A DNA stretch of 30,190 bases, taken from the NCBI RefSeq assembly GCF_030371585.1, contig NZ_JAUDCE010000030.1. The stretch is one strand, 5' to 3'. Under the pieces are notes generated by a model that was not told the origin of the DNA, did no database searches, and was given only the letters and a program-made list of their open reading frames with translations. This document shows, one piece after another, positions 15,755 through 24,733 of this stretch. A program made the translations under genes and the position numbers. This DNA is from Megamonas hypermegale_A. GTDB lineage: Bacteria > Bacillota > Negativicutes > Selenomonadales > Selenomonadaceae. Each line of letters begins with the position of its first letter. Position 1 is the stretch's first letter.

Positions 15755-16867
15755 ATGAGAATAATTGTATCCGGCGGCGGCACGGGCGGCCATATTTACC
15801 CGGCAATTACTTTGATAAACAATATAAAAAAATTGGTACCGGATGCACAGTTTCTGTATGTCGGTACGAAAAAAGGACTGGAAGCGGACATCATTCCGCG
15901 TGAGCAGATACCGTTTGCCATGCTGGAAATAAGCGGCTTTGAACGCCATTTGACGGCAAAGAACTTCGTCGTACTGGGCAAGGCACTTGGCTCGCTAGTC
16001 AAGGCGCGTAGTATTGTAAAGAAATTCAAGCCGGATGTCGCTATCGGTACGGGCGGCTACGTGTGCGGCCCTATTTTGATGGCGGCGGCGCTGATGGGCG
16101 TTCCGTCGCTCATTCAGGAACAGAATGCCATTCCGGGCGTTACGAACAAAATTTTGGCTAAATTCGTCAATAAGATAGCCGTCGGCTACGAACGTGCCGC
16201 GAAATATTTTCCAGCGGGAAAAACGGTGTTTACGGGCAATCCTATCCGCGACGATATTCTGCTCAGCACGCGCGATGAGGGATTGATGGAATTTTCGCTC
16301 GACCCGGCGAAAAAGACGCTTCTCGTTTCCGGCGGCAGCCGCGGCGCGCACAGCATTAATAAAGCCATGCTTGAAGTGCATAAGCATTTTGCCAATAATT
16401 ACCGGGTGCAGATTATGCACGTTACGGGCAAGACGGAATACGATTTCGTCAAAAACGGTCTGGAACAAATGGGGCTTGATTTGCAGAAAGCTGATAATCT
16501 TGCCGTATATCCGTATCTGTACGATATGCCGAAAGCATTGGCGGCGACAGATATAGCCGTTTTCCGTTCCGGCGCGACGAGCCTTGCCGAACTTACGGCG
16601 CGCGGCGTTCCGTCGGTGCTCATTCCGTATCCGTTTGCGGCAGAAAATCATCAGGAGTTTAATGCGCGCGAGCTGGAGAAAAACGGCGCGAGCCGCGTAA
16701 TCCTCAATAAGGATTTGACCGGCGACAAATTGATTGAAACGCTGGAGCAGATGCTTTCCAGTGAAAATACATTGCAGGAAATGGCGCAGGCAAGCCGCGC
16801 TATGGGCAAGCCGAATGCGGCGCAGACGATTGCGGAAATGATTGTAGATTTGGCTGAAAAGAAATAA
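15755..16867 (+). CDS. murG: UDP-GlcNAc:undecaprenyl-PP-MurNAc-pentapeptide transferase MurG
   Basis: MurG is a GT28 glycosyltransferase on the cytoplasmic membrane face that converts lipid I to lipid II. The 370-aa sequence opens with SGGGTGGHIYPAI, the glycine-rich loop that binds lipid I phosphates, and has GTGGYVCGPI, EQNAIPGVTNK, the second glycine loop VSGGSRGAHSIN and the UDP-GlcNAc-binding SGATSLAELTARGVPSVLIPYPFAAENHQ. AGAGGA precedes ATG 15755. It lies between murD and murC in one operon and looks complete. Confidence 0.97.
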   Translation: MRIIVSGGGTGGHIYPAITLINNIKKLVPDAQFLYVGTKKGLEADIIPREQIPFAMLEISGFERHLTAKNFVVLGKALGSLVKARSIVKKFKPDVAIGTGGYVCGPILMAAALMGVPSLIQEQNAIPGVTNKILAKFVNKIAVGYERAAKYFPAGKTVFTGNPIRDDILLSTRDEGLMEFSLDPAKKTLLVSGGSRGAHSINKAMLEVHKHFANNYRVQIMHVTGKTEYDFVKNGLEQMGLDLQKADNLAVYPYLYDMPKALAATDIAVFRSGATSLAELTARGVPSVLIPYPFAAENHQEFNARELEKNGASRVILNKDLTGDKLIETLEQMLSSENTLQEMAQASRAMGKPNAAQTIAEMIVDLAEKK

Positions 16868-16890
16868 AAACAGATGAGGGGTGTCCTTAG

Positions 16891-18267
16891 GTGCTTGAAA
16901 ATATAAGAAAATTACATTTTGTCGGCATTGGCGGCGTGGGCATGAGCGCCATTGCGGAAGTTATGCTGGATAAAGGTTATGAGATTTCCGGTTCCGATTT
17001 GAGCGAGTCGGAGGTTGTGCAGAAACTGCGCGCCAAAGGTGCGGTTATTTATAAAGGGCATGCTGCCGCTAACGTGGAAGGAAAAGACGCTATCGTGCTT
17101 TCTTCCGCTATTCATCAGGATAATCCGGAGCTGGTGCAGGCGAAAAAACTGGGACTTAAAATATTTCACCGTTCTGACATTTTGGCGTTTCTGCTCAATG
17201 CGGCAAAAGGTATCGCTGTAGCCGGTGCGCACGGCAAAACGACGACTTCTTCCATGATAAGCGTTGTGCTGGAACATGCCGGCGTCGACCCGACGATTTT
17301 AATCGGCGGTTTTGTCGATTACTTAAACGGCAATGCGAAACTGGGCAAATCGGATTATCTCGTGGCGGAAGCGGACGAAAGCGACGGTTCATTCCTGAAA
17401 TTCTATCCGCATATAGCCGTTGTTACGAATATTGAAGATGACCATATGGACCATTACGGTTCGATGGAAAATATCATTAAGGCGTTTATCCAGTTCGTAC
17501 AAAATCTGGATAAGGAAAACGGCCTTGCCGTACTGTGCTTTGATAATGAGAATATCAGAAACATCGCGCCGCAGCTTGACCGCCGTTATATTTCCTATGC
17601 ACTGGAACACGAATCCGATTATACGGCTGCGGATATCGTTGCGGACGGACCGCAGACGACTTTCACTGTAGTATATAAAGGCGAAAAGCTCGGCGCCGTT
17701 ACACTCAATATTCCGGGCAGACACAATGTGCTGAATGCACTGGCAACGATTGCCGTATGTCATAAACTCGGCTTGTCTATCGAAGCTATTGCGGCAGGTT
17801 TTGCCGTATTTACGGGAACAAAACGCCGTTTTCAGACGAAATTCCGCAATGATGATGTATGGATTGTCGATGATTATGCACATCATCCGACGGAAATTCA
17901 GACGACGATAAAAGCGGCTCGCCAGACTAATCCTAAGCGTCTCGTCGTGGCCTTTCAGCCGCACCGTTATACGAGAACACAGCTTTTGCGCAAGGAATTC
18001 GGTTCTTGCTTTAAAGGTGCGGATGTGCTGATACTGACCGATATTTATGCGGCAAGTGAAGAGCCGATACCGGGCATCAGCGGCAGAACGATAGTTGATG
18101 AAGTGAAAGCGCAGACGGGCGTTGATGCCGTATATATCGAGAAATTGGCGGACATCGCTCCGTGGCTGGAACAAAACAGACGCAAGGGCGATTTAATCAT
18201 CACTATGGGCGCAGGCAATATTTACACTGTCGGTGAAACTTTGGCTGACGGATTTAAACACGAGTAG
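16891..18267 (+). CDS. murC: UDP-N-acetylmuramate:L-alanine ligase MurC
   Basis: MurC starts the stem peptide by joining L-alanine to UDP-MurNAc. The 458-aa product shows FVGIGGVGMSAIAEVM (N-terminal uridine-binding Rossmann domain), the ATP loop AGAHGKTTTSSMI, EADESDGSFL, the BxHHPTEI segment as DDYAHHPTEIQTT, and FQPHRYTRT. The start is GTG 16891, with GAGGGG 9 nt upstream. In many Firmicutes murB follows murC; here ddl follows after a 13-bp gap, so murB must be elsewhere. Confidence 0.97.
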   Translation: MLENIRKLHFVGIGGVGMSAIAEVMLDKGYEISGSDLSESEVVQKLRAKGAVIYKGHAAANVEGKDAIVLSSAIHQDNPELVQAKKLGLKIFHRSDILAFLLNAAKGIAVAGAHGKTTTSSMISVVLEHAGVDPTILIGGFVDYLNGNAKLGKSDYLVAEADESDGSFLKFYPHIAVVTNIEDDHMDHYGSMENIIKAFIQFVQNLDKENGLAVLCFDNENIRNIAPQLDRRYISYALEHESDYTAADIVADGPQTTFTVVYKGEKLGAVTLNIPGRHNVLNALATIAVCHKLGLSIEAIAAGFAVFTGTKRRFQTKFRNDDVWIVDDYAHHPTEIQTTIKAARQTNPKRLVVAFQPHRYTRTQLLRKEFGSCFKGADVLILTDIYAASEEPIPGISGRTIVDEVKAQTGVDAVYIEKLADIAPWLEQNRRKGDLIITMGAGNIYTVGETLADGFKHE

Positions 18268-18280
18268 AGGAGTTTTAAAG

Positions 18281-19213
18281 ATGAACTTTGGTAAAATTAT
18301 TGTATTGATGGGCGGACCGTCCAGCGAAGCGGAAATTTCCCGGCTAACCGGCAATGCGATTTTAAAAGCGCTGAAAAGTAAAGGTCATAATGCCGAAGGC
18401 ATGGAATTTGTGCCGGCAACAATGATAGAAGATATCAAGCGCAGCGGCTGTGATATCGTATTTAACGCCGTACATGGAAAATACGGCGAAGACGGCAGAA
18501 TTGCCGCAGCGCTCGAAATGATTGACATGCCGTATACGAGCAGCGGTGTACTGTCAAGCGCCGTGACGATGGATAAAGTGGCGACGAAACATCTGTTCCG
18601 TTCCGCCGGAATATCCACGCCGAAAAGCAGATTTCTGCACAAAAGAGACGCAGACAGTAATTCGGCGGCGCAAATCATTGCTGAATTTTCCTTGCCGGTC
18701 GTGGTAAAAGCTGCTTCGCAGGGCTCGAGCATCGGGGTGGAAATCGTGGAAAAAGCCGATGATTTGGAGGCGGCGCTGAAAAATTCCTTTAAGTATGATG
18801 ATGTGATATTGATTGAAGAATTTATTAAAGGCAGAGAGCTGTCCATTCCGGTTTACGGCAATGAAGAAAAGAAAACGTTGCCGATTATTGAGATAACGAC
18901 AAATTCCGGCAGATACGATTATAAAAGCAAATATACGAAAGGCGAGTCGCACCATATAATTCCGGCACCGCTTGACGACGAAGTTACAAAACGGGTGCAG
19001 AAGCTCTGCATTGATGCATGTACAGTAGCGGACTGCAAGGGCATGGTGCGTGTCGACGTAATGCTCAGCGAGGATAATGTGCCGTATGCGCTGGAAATCA
19101 ATTCCGTGCCGGGCATGACGGAAACTTCTCTCGTGCCGGATGCCGCTCAGTCGGTAGGCATTGGTTTCGGCACTTTGTGTGAAATGATTTTGCAGATGGC
19201 GGTGGAAAAATAA
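18281..19213 (+). CDS. ddl: D-alanine:D-alanine ligase
   Basis: Ddl makes the D-Ala-D-Ala dipeptide used by MurF. The 310-aa ATP-grasp protein has the N-terminal GGPSSEAEISRLTG, NAVHGKYGEDG, KAASQGSSIGV (ATP loop), IEEFIKGRELSIPV, the omega loop YDYKSKYTKG and EINSVPGMTETSLVP (metal and second D-Ala site). The tyrosine in the omega loop fits a ligase making D-Ala-D-Ala rather than D-Ala-D-Lac, which is an inference from family knowledge. The start is ATG 18281, with GAGGAG about 9 nt upstream; longer in-frame starts lie inside murC. ftsQ follows after 16 bp. Confidence 0.95.
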   Translation: MNFGKIIVLMGGPSSEAEISRLTGNAILKALKSKGHNAEGMEFVPATMIEDIKRSGCDIVFNAVHGKYGEDGRIAAALEMIDMPYTSSGVLSSAVTMDKVATKHLFRSAGISTPKSRFLHKRDADSNSAAQIIAEFSLPVVVKAASQGSSIGVEIVEKADDLEAALKNSFKYDDVILIEEFIKGRELSIPVYGNEEKKTLPIIEITTNSGRYDYKSKYTKGESHHIIPAPLDDEVTKRVQKLCIDACTVADCKGMVRVDVMLSEDNVPYALEINSVPGMTETSLVPDAAQSVGIGFGTLCEMILQMAVEK

Positions 19214-19229
19214 TAAGGGGCGCTTTATT

Positions 19230-19979
19230 ATGGCAAGAAAACCGAGTAAATCAGGAATTTCAGGAAGTTTCATTTCAAGGCGCAATATAGTAAGAGGTCT
19301 AATAGGCCTCTTTTCTGTATTATTGCTGATATTCATCATAAATTCGCCGCTGTTAAAAATCGGTTACGTGAAAGTCACTGGCAATTCGTATCTGCCGCGC
19401 GAAGATGTACTGGAAATTGCGCGCATAAAAGAACCGCTCAATATTTTCTCCGTGCAGACGGACGTTGTGCAAAATTATCTGCAAAGTGATTTGCGTATCG
19501 ATACGGCGAAAGTCTGGCGGGATTTCCCGAACTGCCTGAATATCGAAATTACGGAAAGGCTGCCGGTAGCTGTGATGAACTGCAATTACGGTTATATCAA
19601 TCTGGATAAGAACAGTGTTGTCATTGACGTATATACCGATGTCAAAAAAATACAGAAACCGGTGATAACGGGGGTTATTTTACAAGACGTTTATATCGGT
19701 GATAATATAAATAATGACACAGTGAAGAAAGTGTTAGTTTATTTGGGCTTATTGAGCAATGACGTTTTGGGGCAGGTCAGACAGATTAACATAGCCGATA
19801 AGGAGCATATTGAATTATATACTGTAAAAGGGACAAGAATTATTCTGGGGAATTTGAATGATGCCGAAAAACTGGCAGGCAAGACGCAGGAAATTTTTAA
19901 TGACATGAATTCGACAGCTATTCCGCTTGAATATATAGATTTGAGTTATTCAAGACCGGTGTTAAAGATTAAACAATGA
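19230..19979 (+). CDS. ftsQ: Cell division protein FtsQ/DivIB
   Basis: FtsQ/DivIB is a bitopic scaffold of the divisome that binds FtsL and FtsB/DivIC. The 249-aa product has a basic N terminus with about 20 cytoplasmic residues, one membrane segment (about 22-42), an extracytoplasmic POTRA domain (IGYVKVTGNSYLPREDVLEIARI, about 47-115) and a beta domain ending at YIDLSYSRPVLKIK, the FtsQ signature end. AAGGGG precedes ATG 19230. The stop overlaps an in-frame ATG of the next gene (ATGA). ftsA, which often follows ftsQ, is missing. Confidence 0.92.
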   Translation: MARKPSKSGISGSFISRRNIVRGLIGLFSVLLLIFIINSPLLKIGYVKVTGNSYLPREDVLEIARIKEPLNIFSVQTDVVQNYLQSDLRIDTAKVWRDFPNCLNIEITERLPVAVMNCNYGYINLDKNSVVIDVYTDVKKIQKPVITGVILQDVYIGDNINNDTVKKVLVYLGLLSNDVLGQVRQINIADKEHIELYTVKGTRIILGNLNDAEKLAGKTQEIFNDMNSTAIPLEYIDLSYSRPVLKIKQ

Positions 19980-19987
19980 GGAATTTT

Positions 19988-20665
19988 ATGATGCCAAATA
20001 AAAGAGTTTTTTCGATAATTTTCATATGTTTCCTGCTCGGTTTCATGATAGCGGTGCAGTTGAAAACGACGCAGGACAATTTGAAATCATCCACGCAGTA
20101 TCAGCGCATAGAACAATTATCGGACATACTGCTTCGTACGGAGAAAGAGCGCGATGCCTTAAAGCTGGAGATTGCCCGCCTGAAGGAAGATGCAAATCTG
20201 CATGATAATTTTCCGGATAAAATCAATTTTATGGCGGGAACTACGGCTCTGAAAGGACCGGGCGTGGTGCTTACGATAGAGGACAGCAAGAAAGAGATAT
20301 CTTCATCCGAGAATACGAATTTGTACATTATTCATGATGAGGACGTGCTGAAAGTCATCAATGAACTGCGCGCGGCAGGAGCGGAAGCCATCGCCATAAA
20401 CGACCAAAGGCTGACGGCAAACTCGGAGATACGCTGCGCCGGGCCGACGATTTCCATAAACAATACGCGCATATCGGCACCGTATGAGATAAAAGCCATC
20501 GGCAATGCGCAGAATATGGAAAATGCCGTCAAAATGCGCGGCGGTGTGGCGGAAAGTCTCAGTGTCTGGGGAATACGGCTCGACGTCCGCAAGGAATTGA
20601 ATATAATTATTCCGGCGTATAAGGGCGCGGTGCAGTTTAAGTATGCCACTCCGTTGGAACAGTGA
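19988..20665 (+). CDS. DUF881 family membrane-anchored protein
   Basis: The 225-aa protein has one N-terminal membrane segment (FSIIFICFLLGFMIAVQL), a coiled coil (about 25-65, LSDILLRTEKERDALKLEIARLKED) and an extracytoplasmic DUF881 domain with GPGVVLTIEDS, IIHDEDVLKVINELRAAGAEAIAINDQRL and GPTISINN. In Bacillus, homologues (YlxW/YlxX) sit at the same place between divIB and ftsZ; their function is not settled. Three ATG codons (19976, 19988, 19991) are possible; GAGG at 19978-19981 favours 19988 or 19991. The small-basic-protein gene follows 27 bp downstream. Confidence 0.88.
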   Translation: MMPNKRVFSIIFICFLLGFMIAVQLKTTQDNLKSSTQYQRIEQLSDILLRTEKERDALKLEIARLKEDANLHDNFPDKINFMAGTTALKGPGVVLTIEDSKKEISSSENTNLYIIHDEDVLKVINELRAAGAEAIAINDQRLTANSEIRCAGPTISINNTRISAPYEIKAIGNAQNMENAVKMRGGVAESLSVWGIRLDVRKELNIIIPAYKGAVQFKYATPLEQ

Positions 20666-20692
20666 GCAGGCATGTATGGGAGATTTGTATGA

Positions 20693-21034
20693 ATGAATAA
20701 GATTTTTGTTTTGTGCGTGATTGCCGGACTGCTTGGCGGTGTGGCAGGCTATTTTGCACCGGTAGTTATTCCGGCGGAGTACAATAAACTTTTTTCCGTC
20801 GCTATTTTAGCCGGTATGGAAACAGTATTTAATGGTATAAAAATGCTGATAAAAGACAGATTTAACAGCCGGTTATTCATCTGCAACTTTTTTGTAAATG
20901 TGTTTATCGCTGTAGCGTTCGTCTTTGTGGGCGACAGTTTGGGATTGGACTTATATTATGTAGTTTTACTGGCGTTGGGATTTAGACTGTTGCAGGATTT
21001 GGATATAATAAAGCTGTGTCTGTTTAATAAGTAA
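20693..21034 (+). CDS. sbp: Small basic family protein (DUF1290, Sbp)
   Basis: The 113-aa protein has three or four hydrophobic segments (5-28, 32-46, 62-80, 84-99), separated by LAGMETVFNGIKMLIKDRFNSRLF, the conserved core of the small basic protein family. Homologues in Bacillus and relatives lie next to the ylx genes upstream of ftsZ. The role is unknown; an envelope or division role is inferred only from context. GGGAG lies 8 nt before ATG 20693. It is the last gene before a separate ftsZ promoter. Confidence 0.88.
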   Translation: MNKIFVLCVIAGLLGGVAGYFAPVVIPAEYNKLFSVAILAGMETVFNGIKMLIKDRFNSRLFICNFFVNVFIAVAFVFVGDSLGLDLYYVVLLALGFRLLQDLDIIKLCLFNK

Positions 21035-21065
21035 TGTTGTTTTTTGTAAATAACATACTAAAATA

Positions 21066-21094
21066 TTGGCTAATCGTTTATTTTGGTATATAAT
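21066..21094 (+). promoter_or_regulatory. Candidate ftsZ promoter
   Basis: TTGGCT (21066-21071; 4 of 6), a 17-bp spacer and a perfect TATAAT (21089-21094) lie about 70 bp upstream of the ftsZ start in an AT-rich 132-bp gap. This would allow ftsZ to be expressed apart from the mur operon. Confidence 0.6.
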
Positions 21095-21166
21095 TAATAA
21101 TTAAGCAAATTATTTCTGAAATAAATGTCGCATGACTTAAAATAGCGGGTATTGGAGGTTACTATA

Positions 21167-22222
21167 GTGTTTGAATTAGACCAAGAGATGGAGCCGATTG
21201 CCAAGATAAAAGTAGTTGGCGTAGGTGGCGGTGGGAATAATGCCGTTAACAGAATGATTGCATCCGGCCTGAAAGGCGTGGAATTCGTAGCGATAAATAC
21301 GGACGCGCAGGCACTGGTGCACGCAATGGCGCAAAATCGCATACAGATAGGTGAAAAACTGACGCGCGGTCTGGGTGCAGGTGCAAGACCGGAAATCGGT
21401 GAAAAGGCGGCGCAGGAAAATCGCGACGACATTATGAAGGCTTTGCAGGGTGCAGACATGATTTTCGTTACGGCCGGCATGGGCGGCGGTACCGGTACAG
21501 GCGGTGCGCCGATTGTAGCCGAATGTGCCCGCGAAGTAGGCGCTTTGACTGTAGGCGTTGTTACGCGTCCGTTCATATTTGAAGGTAAGAAGCGTTTAAA
21601 ACAGGCTGAAGCAGGTATTAAAAATTTAAAAGCCAATGTCGATACGCTGATTACAATTCCGAATGACAGATTGCTGGATATCATTGACAAGAAAACGTCC
21701 ATGATTGATGCGTTCCGTATCGCCGACGACGTTCTCCGTCAGGGCGTGCAGGGTATTTCCGACCTTATAACCGTTCCGGGTGTTATCAACCTGGACTTTG
21801 CCGATGTTAAAACGGTTATGAGCAATGCCGGTTCGGCACTGATGGGTATCGGTGAAGGGCACGGCGACAATGCGGCTGTCGATGCGGCGAAAATTGCCGT
21901 AAACAGTCCGCTGTTGGAAACGTCCATTCAAGGGGCAAAGGCTATTCTGTACAACGTTACAGGCGGTCCGAACCTCGGCCTCATGCAGATAAGCGAAGCT
22001 TCGGAAATCATCAGCGGCGCGGCGCATGAAGATGCGAACATCATTTTCGGTACGGCTATTGATGAAACGCTGGAAGATACGGTAAGAATAACGGTTATTG
22101 CTACCGGCTTTGATGAAGAAGGCGCAGAAGACATTCCGGAATTTCCGTCCATGCCGAAGCAGACAACGGACACCAATGATTTAGACGGTTTCCCGAGCTT
22201 GCCGACTTGGATGCGCAGATAA
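21167..22222 (+). CDS. ftsZ: Cell division GTPase FtsZ
   Basis: FtsZ is the tubulin-like GTPase that forms the Z ring at midcell. The 351-aa product has the nucleotide motif GGGTGTGGAPIVAE (about 106-119), the N-terminal VVGVGGGGNNAVNRM, NTDAQAL, the T7 synergy loop NLDFADVKTVM, and a C-terminal peptide FPSLPTWMRR that matches the partner-binding tail. The linker before the tail is short (about 30 residues). The start is GTG 21167, with GGAGG 8 nt upstream; the open frame extends to TTG 21152, which precedes the ribosome-binding site. It has its own promoter-like sequence and a terminator downstream. With no ftsA nearby, membrane tethering may rely on SepF or a distant ftsA. Confidence 0.98.
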   Translation: MFELDQEMEPIAKIKVVGVGGGGNNAVNRMIASGLKGVEFVAINTDAQALVHAMAQNRIQIGEKLTRGLGAGARPEIGEKAAQENRDDIMKALQGADMIFVTAGMGGGTGTGGAPIVAECAREVGALTVGVVTRPFIFEGKKRLKQAEAGIKNLKANVDTLITIPNDRLLDIIDKKTSMIDAFRIADDVLRQGVQGISDLITVPGVINLDFADVKTVMSNAGSALMGIGEGHGDNAAVDAAKIAVNSPLLETSIQGAKAILYNVTGGPNLGLMQISEASEIISGAAHEDANIIFGTAIDETLEDTVRITVIATGFDEEGAEDIPEFPSMPKQTTDTNDLDGFPSLPTWMRR

Positions 22223-22245
22223 GTAAACTACGGCAAAAATATATG

Positions 22246-22278
22246 ACAGGCAGTCAGAAAGATGATTGCCTGTTTTTT
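22246..22278 (+). terminator. Rho-independent terminator after ftsZ
   Basis: ACAGGCAGTCA (22246-22256) pairs with TGATTGCCTGT (22263-22273) with one G-T pair and is followed by a run of T. It closes the dcw cluster. Confidence 0.85.
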
Positions 22279-22303
22279 ATGACAGAATTAGGCAGGTGAA
22301 ATT

Positions 22304-23350
22304 ATGCGCCGTTATATACCATTATTACTAGTTGGGCTATGTATTTTATTCGTAATATTAGCGTTGCTGCTCTATACAACGCAGATTGTAGGGCAGAAAA
22401 ATCAGAAAGAGAAATTTATACCGGTGACGAAAACCCTGACGGTTTATACGACAATGCCTGCTGATATGGCGATGATAATTGCGCAGCAGTATAAACAGGA
22501 AAATAACATTCAGATAAATTTCGTGCAGCTCAATTCGGAGGAACTGCAGCAGAAAATAGCTGACGGGAGTAATGCAGGCGAAGCCGATTTAATCGTAGCC
22601 GACTCGCAGCTTTTGGAAAAAATAGCGCAAAAAGGTGTGTTGGCAGGCAATATTTCCGAGCAGGAGGATATTGTGGCGGAGCGGTTTAAAAGTCCGGTCA
22701 ATCAGTGGATTGGCATATGGTACGACCCGATAGTATTCTGTTATAATCTCGATTATGTAAAAAACAACTGGTACGTGCCGACAAGCTGGGAAAAAGTAGC
22801 GCAGACGCCGCAGCTGAAAATCGCCATGACGGATTTTACCGTGGCTTCGGCCAGCAGTAATGTACTGTATTCCCTGATTGAGAATAAAGGGGATGAATAT
22901 ACGTTTGCACTGCTCAAAAATATGCACGCTAAGGTAGAACGCTATGCAAAATATCTGTCCACGCCGGTGCGTATGGTCGGCATGGCGGAAGCCGATGTGG
23001 CGATAGCGGTGCAGAGTGAGGCACTGCGCTATATTCACGATGGTTATCCGCTGACGATTATCTATCCTGCGGACGGAACGACATACCGTCTGACGGCCGC
23101 CGGTATTTTGACCGCTAGCAGGCAGCAGGAAGAGTCAGCCGATTTCATCAAGTGGCTTTTGGGGGACGAAGTTCAGCTGGAACTGCAGCGTCACCAGTAT
23201 TATTACGTGCCGACGAATTACGGTTCATTAACGTATAAGGAATTTGCAGGAAAAAACATTGCGTTTATGGAAAAATACACGATATTGGATGATATTAACA
23301 AAAAGATATATCTGGACAGATGGGTGAAGGATATCCGATTGGCAAATTAA
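22304..23350 (+). CDS. Orphan extracellular solute-binding protein-like, membrane-anchored
   Basis: The 348-aa protein has a strongly hydrophobic N terminus (YIPLLLVGLCILFVILALLLY) with no lipobox cysteine, then a periplasmic-binding-protein type 2 fold resembling iron/spermidine-type binding proteins: LTVYTTMPADMAMIIAQQY, ADLIVADSQLLEKIAQKGVL, WIGIWYDPIVFCYN, ADVAIAVQSEALRY and ADFIKWLLGDEVQLELQRHQYYYVPT. Such proteins normally deliver ligand to an ABC permease, but no permease or ATPase gene is adjacent. The N terminus could be an uncleaved anchor, so a sensor or scavenger role is possible. AGGTG lies before ATG 22304. rimO follows 25 bp downstream. The ligand cannot be told. Confidence 0.78.
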   Translation: MRRYIPLLLVGLCILFVILALLLYTTQIVGQKNQKEKFIPVTKTLTVYTTMPADMAMIIAQQYKQENNIQINFVQLNSEELQQKIADGSNAGEADLIVADSQLLEKIAQKGVLAGNISEQEDIVAERFKSPVNQWIGIWYDPIVFCYNLDYVKNNWYVPTSWEKVAQTPQLKIAMTDFTVASASSNVLYSLIENKGDEYTFALLKNMHAKVERYAKYLSTPVRMVGMAEADVAIAVQSEALRYIHDGYPLTIIYPADGTTYRLTAAGILTASRQQEESADFIKWLLGDEVQLELQRHQYYYVPTNYGSLTYKEFAGKNIAFMEKYTILDDINKKIYLDRWVKDIRLAN

Positions 23351-23375
23351 ATAAACGAGTTAGGGAGTTGATTTT

Positions 23376-24710
23376 ATGTTGAAAGCAGGTTTTATAAGTC
23401 TGGGCTGTTCCAAAAATCTGGTGGATACGGAAGTAATGCTGGGTATTCTGGCGAAAAACAATGTGGAGATTACGCCGGAACCGGCTAAAGCCGATATTTT
23501 AATTGTAAACACATGCACATTTATTCAGTCAGCAAAGGAAGAGTCCATTACGACGGTTTTGAATATGGCTGAATACAAGCAGAGCGGCAAATGCCGTTCG
23601 CTGATTATCGCAGGCTGTATGGGTCAAAGATACGGCGAGGAACTTTTGAAGGAATTTCCGGAAGTCGATGCGATTGTCGGTACCGGTGCATGGAGCCGTA
23701 TTATGGAAGCTGTCGATGCGACGGTGAATGAACATAAGCGCGTGCTCATCACGGGCGAGTCGAAGGAAATATATACAGCCGCCTCGCCGCGTATTTTTAC
23801 GACACCGTTTTATACAGCGTATATAAAAATCGCTGAAGGCTGCAATCACCGCTGTGCTTACTGCGCTATACCGTATGTGCGCGGCAATTACCGTAGCCGC
23901 ACGATTGAGGATATCAAGCAGGAAGTGGAACACTTAGCACAGCAGGGCGTGAAGGAATTTAACATTATAGCGCAGGATACGACGTATTACGGTCAGGATA
24001 TTTACGGCAAGCCGTCTTTGGTGGAATTATTAAAAGAACTCGTTAAAATCGACAAAGTGAAATGGCTGCGTATTCAGTATGCTTATCCGCATACATTCAG
24101 CGATGAACTGATTGACCTCATTGCCAGCGAGGACAAAATCTGCAATTACGTCGACTTGCCGCTGCAGCACGCGCATAATGCCGTTTTGCGTAGCATGCGC
24201 CGTACCGATACGCGTGAGAGCATTGAAATTCTGCTGGATAAACTGCGCAAGCGCATACCGAATGTTGTCATTCGTTCCAGCTTTATCGTCGGTTTTCCGG
24301 GTGAAACGGCTTCGCAGTATGCGTCGCTGCGCAATTTTCTGGAAAAACAGCGTTTTGACAAAGTGGGTATATTCTCTTACTCGCGTGAAGAAGGCACACC
24401 GGCTTATGATATGCCAAATCAGGTTCCGGAAGATATCATGCAGGAACGCTATCATGATTTGATGAGCCTGCAAAGCAAGATTTCCGAAACAATCAATATA
24501 TCTATGGAAGGCAAAATCGTGGACGTGCTCATAGAAGGCCGCGATGATGAACAGCATATAGCGTACGGCCGTTCCTACCGTGAAGCACCGGAGGTGGACG
24601 GTCAGGTATTTGTGGAAAACGACGATACCAGCCAGCCGGGCGATATTATCAAAGTGAGAATATTGCAGGGCTTTGACTATGATGTTGTCGGTGAACGTGT
24701 AGAAGATTGA
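23376..24710 (+). CDS. rimO: Ribosomal protein uS12 methylthiotransferase RimO
   Basis: RimO is a radical-SAM enzyme that methylthiolates the conserved aspartate (Asp88 in E. coli numbering) of ribosomal protein S12. The 444-aa product has the UPF0004 domain cysteines C11 (LGCSKN), C47 (NTCTF) and C81 (AGCMGQ), the radical-SAM CxxxCxxC as C156/C160/C163 (CNHRCAYCAIP), and a C-terminal TRAM domain (about 375-440). LGCSKNLVDTE at the N terminus separates RimO from MiaB. GGGAG lies before ATG 23376. cinA begins 23 bp after the stop, so the two are probably co-transcribed. Confidence 0.96.
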   Translation: MLKAGFISLGCSKNLVDTEVMLGILAKNNVEITPEPAKADILIVNTCTFIQSAKEESITTVLNMAEYKQSGKCRSLIIAGCMGQRYGEELLKEFPEVDAIVGTGAWSRIMEAVDATVNEHKRVLITGESKEIYTAASPRIFTTPFYTAYIKIAEGCNHRCAYCAIPYVRGNYRSRTIEDIKQEVEHLAQQGVKEFNIIAQDTTYYGQDIYGKPSLVELLKELVKIDKVKWLRIQYAYPHTFSDELIDLIASEDKICNYVDLPLQHAHNAVLRSMRRTDTRESIEILLDKLRKRIPNVVIRSSFIVGFPGETASQYASLRNFLEKQRFDKVGIFSYSREEGTPAYDMPNQVPEDIMQERYHDLMSLQSKISETINISMEGKIVDVLIEGRDDEQHIAYGRSYREAPEVDGQVFVENDDTSQPGDIIKVRILQGFDYDVVGERVED

Positions 24711-24733
24711 TTGAGGCTGAGAGGAAATTTTTT

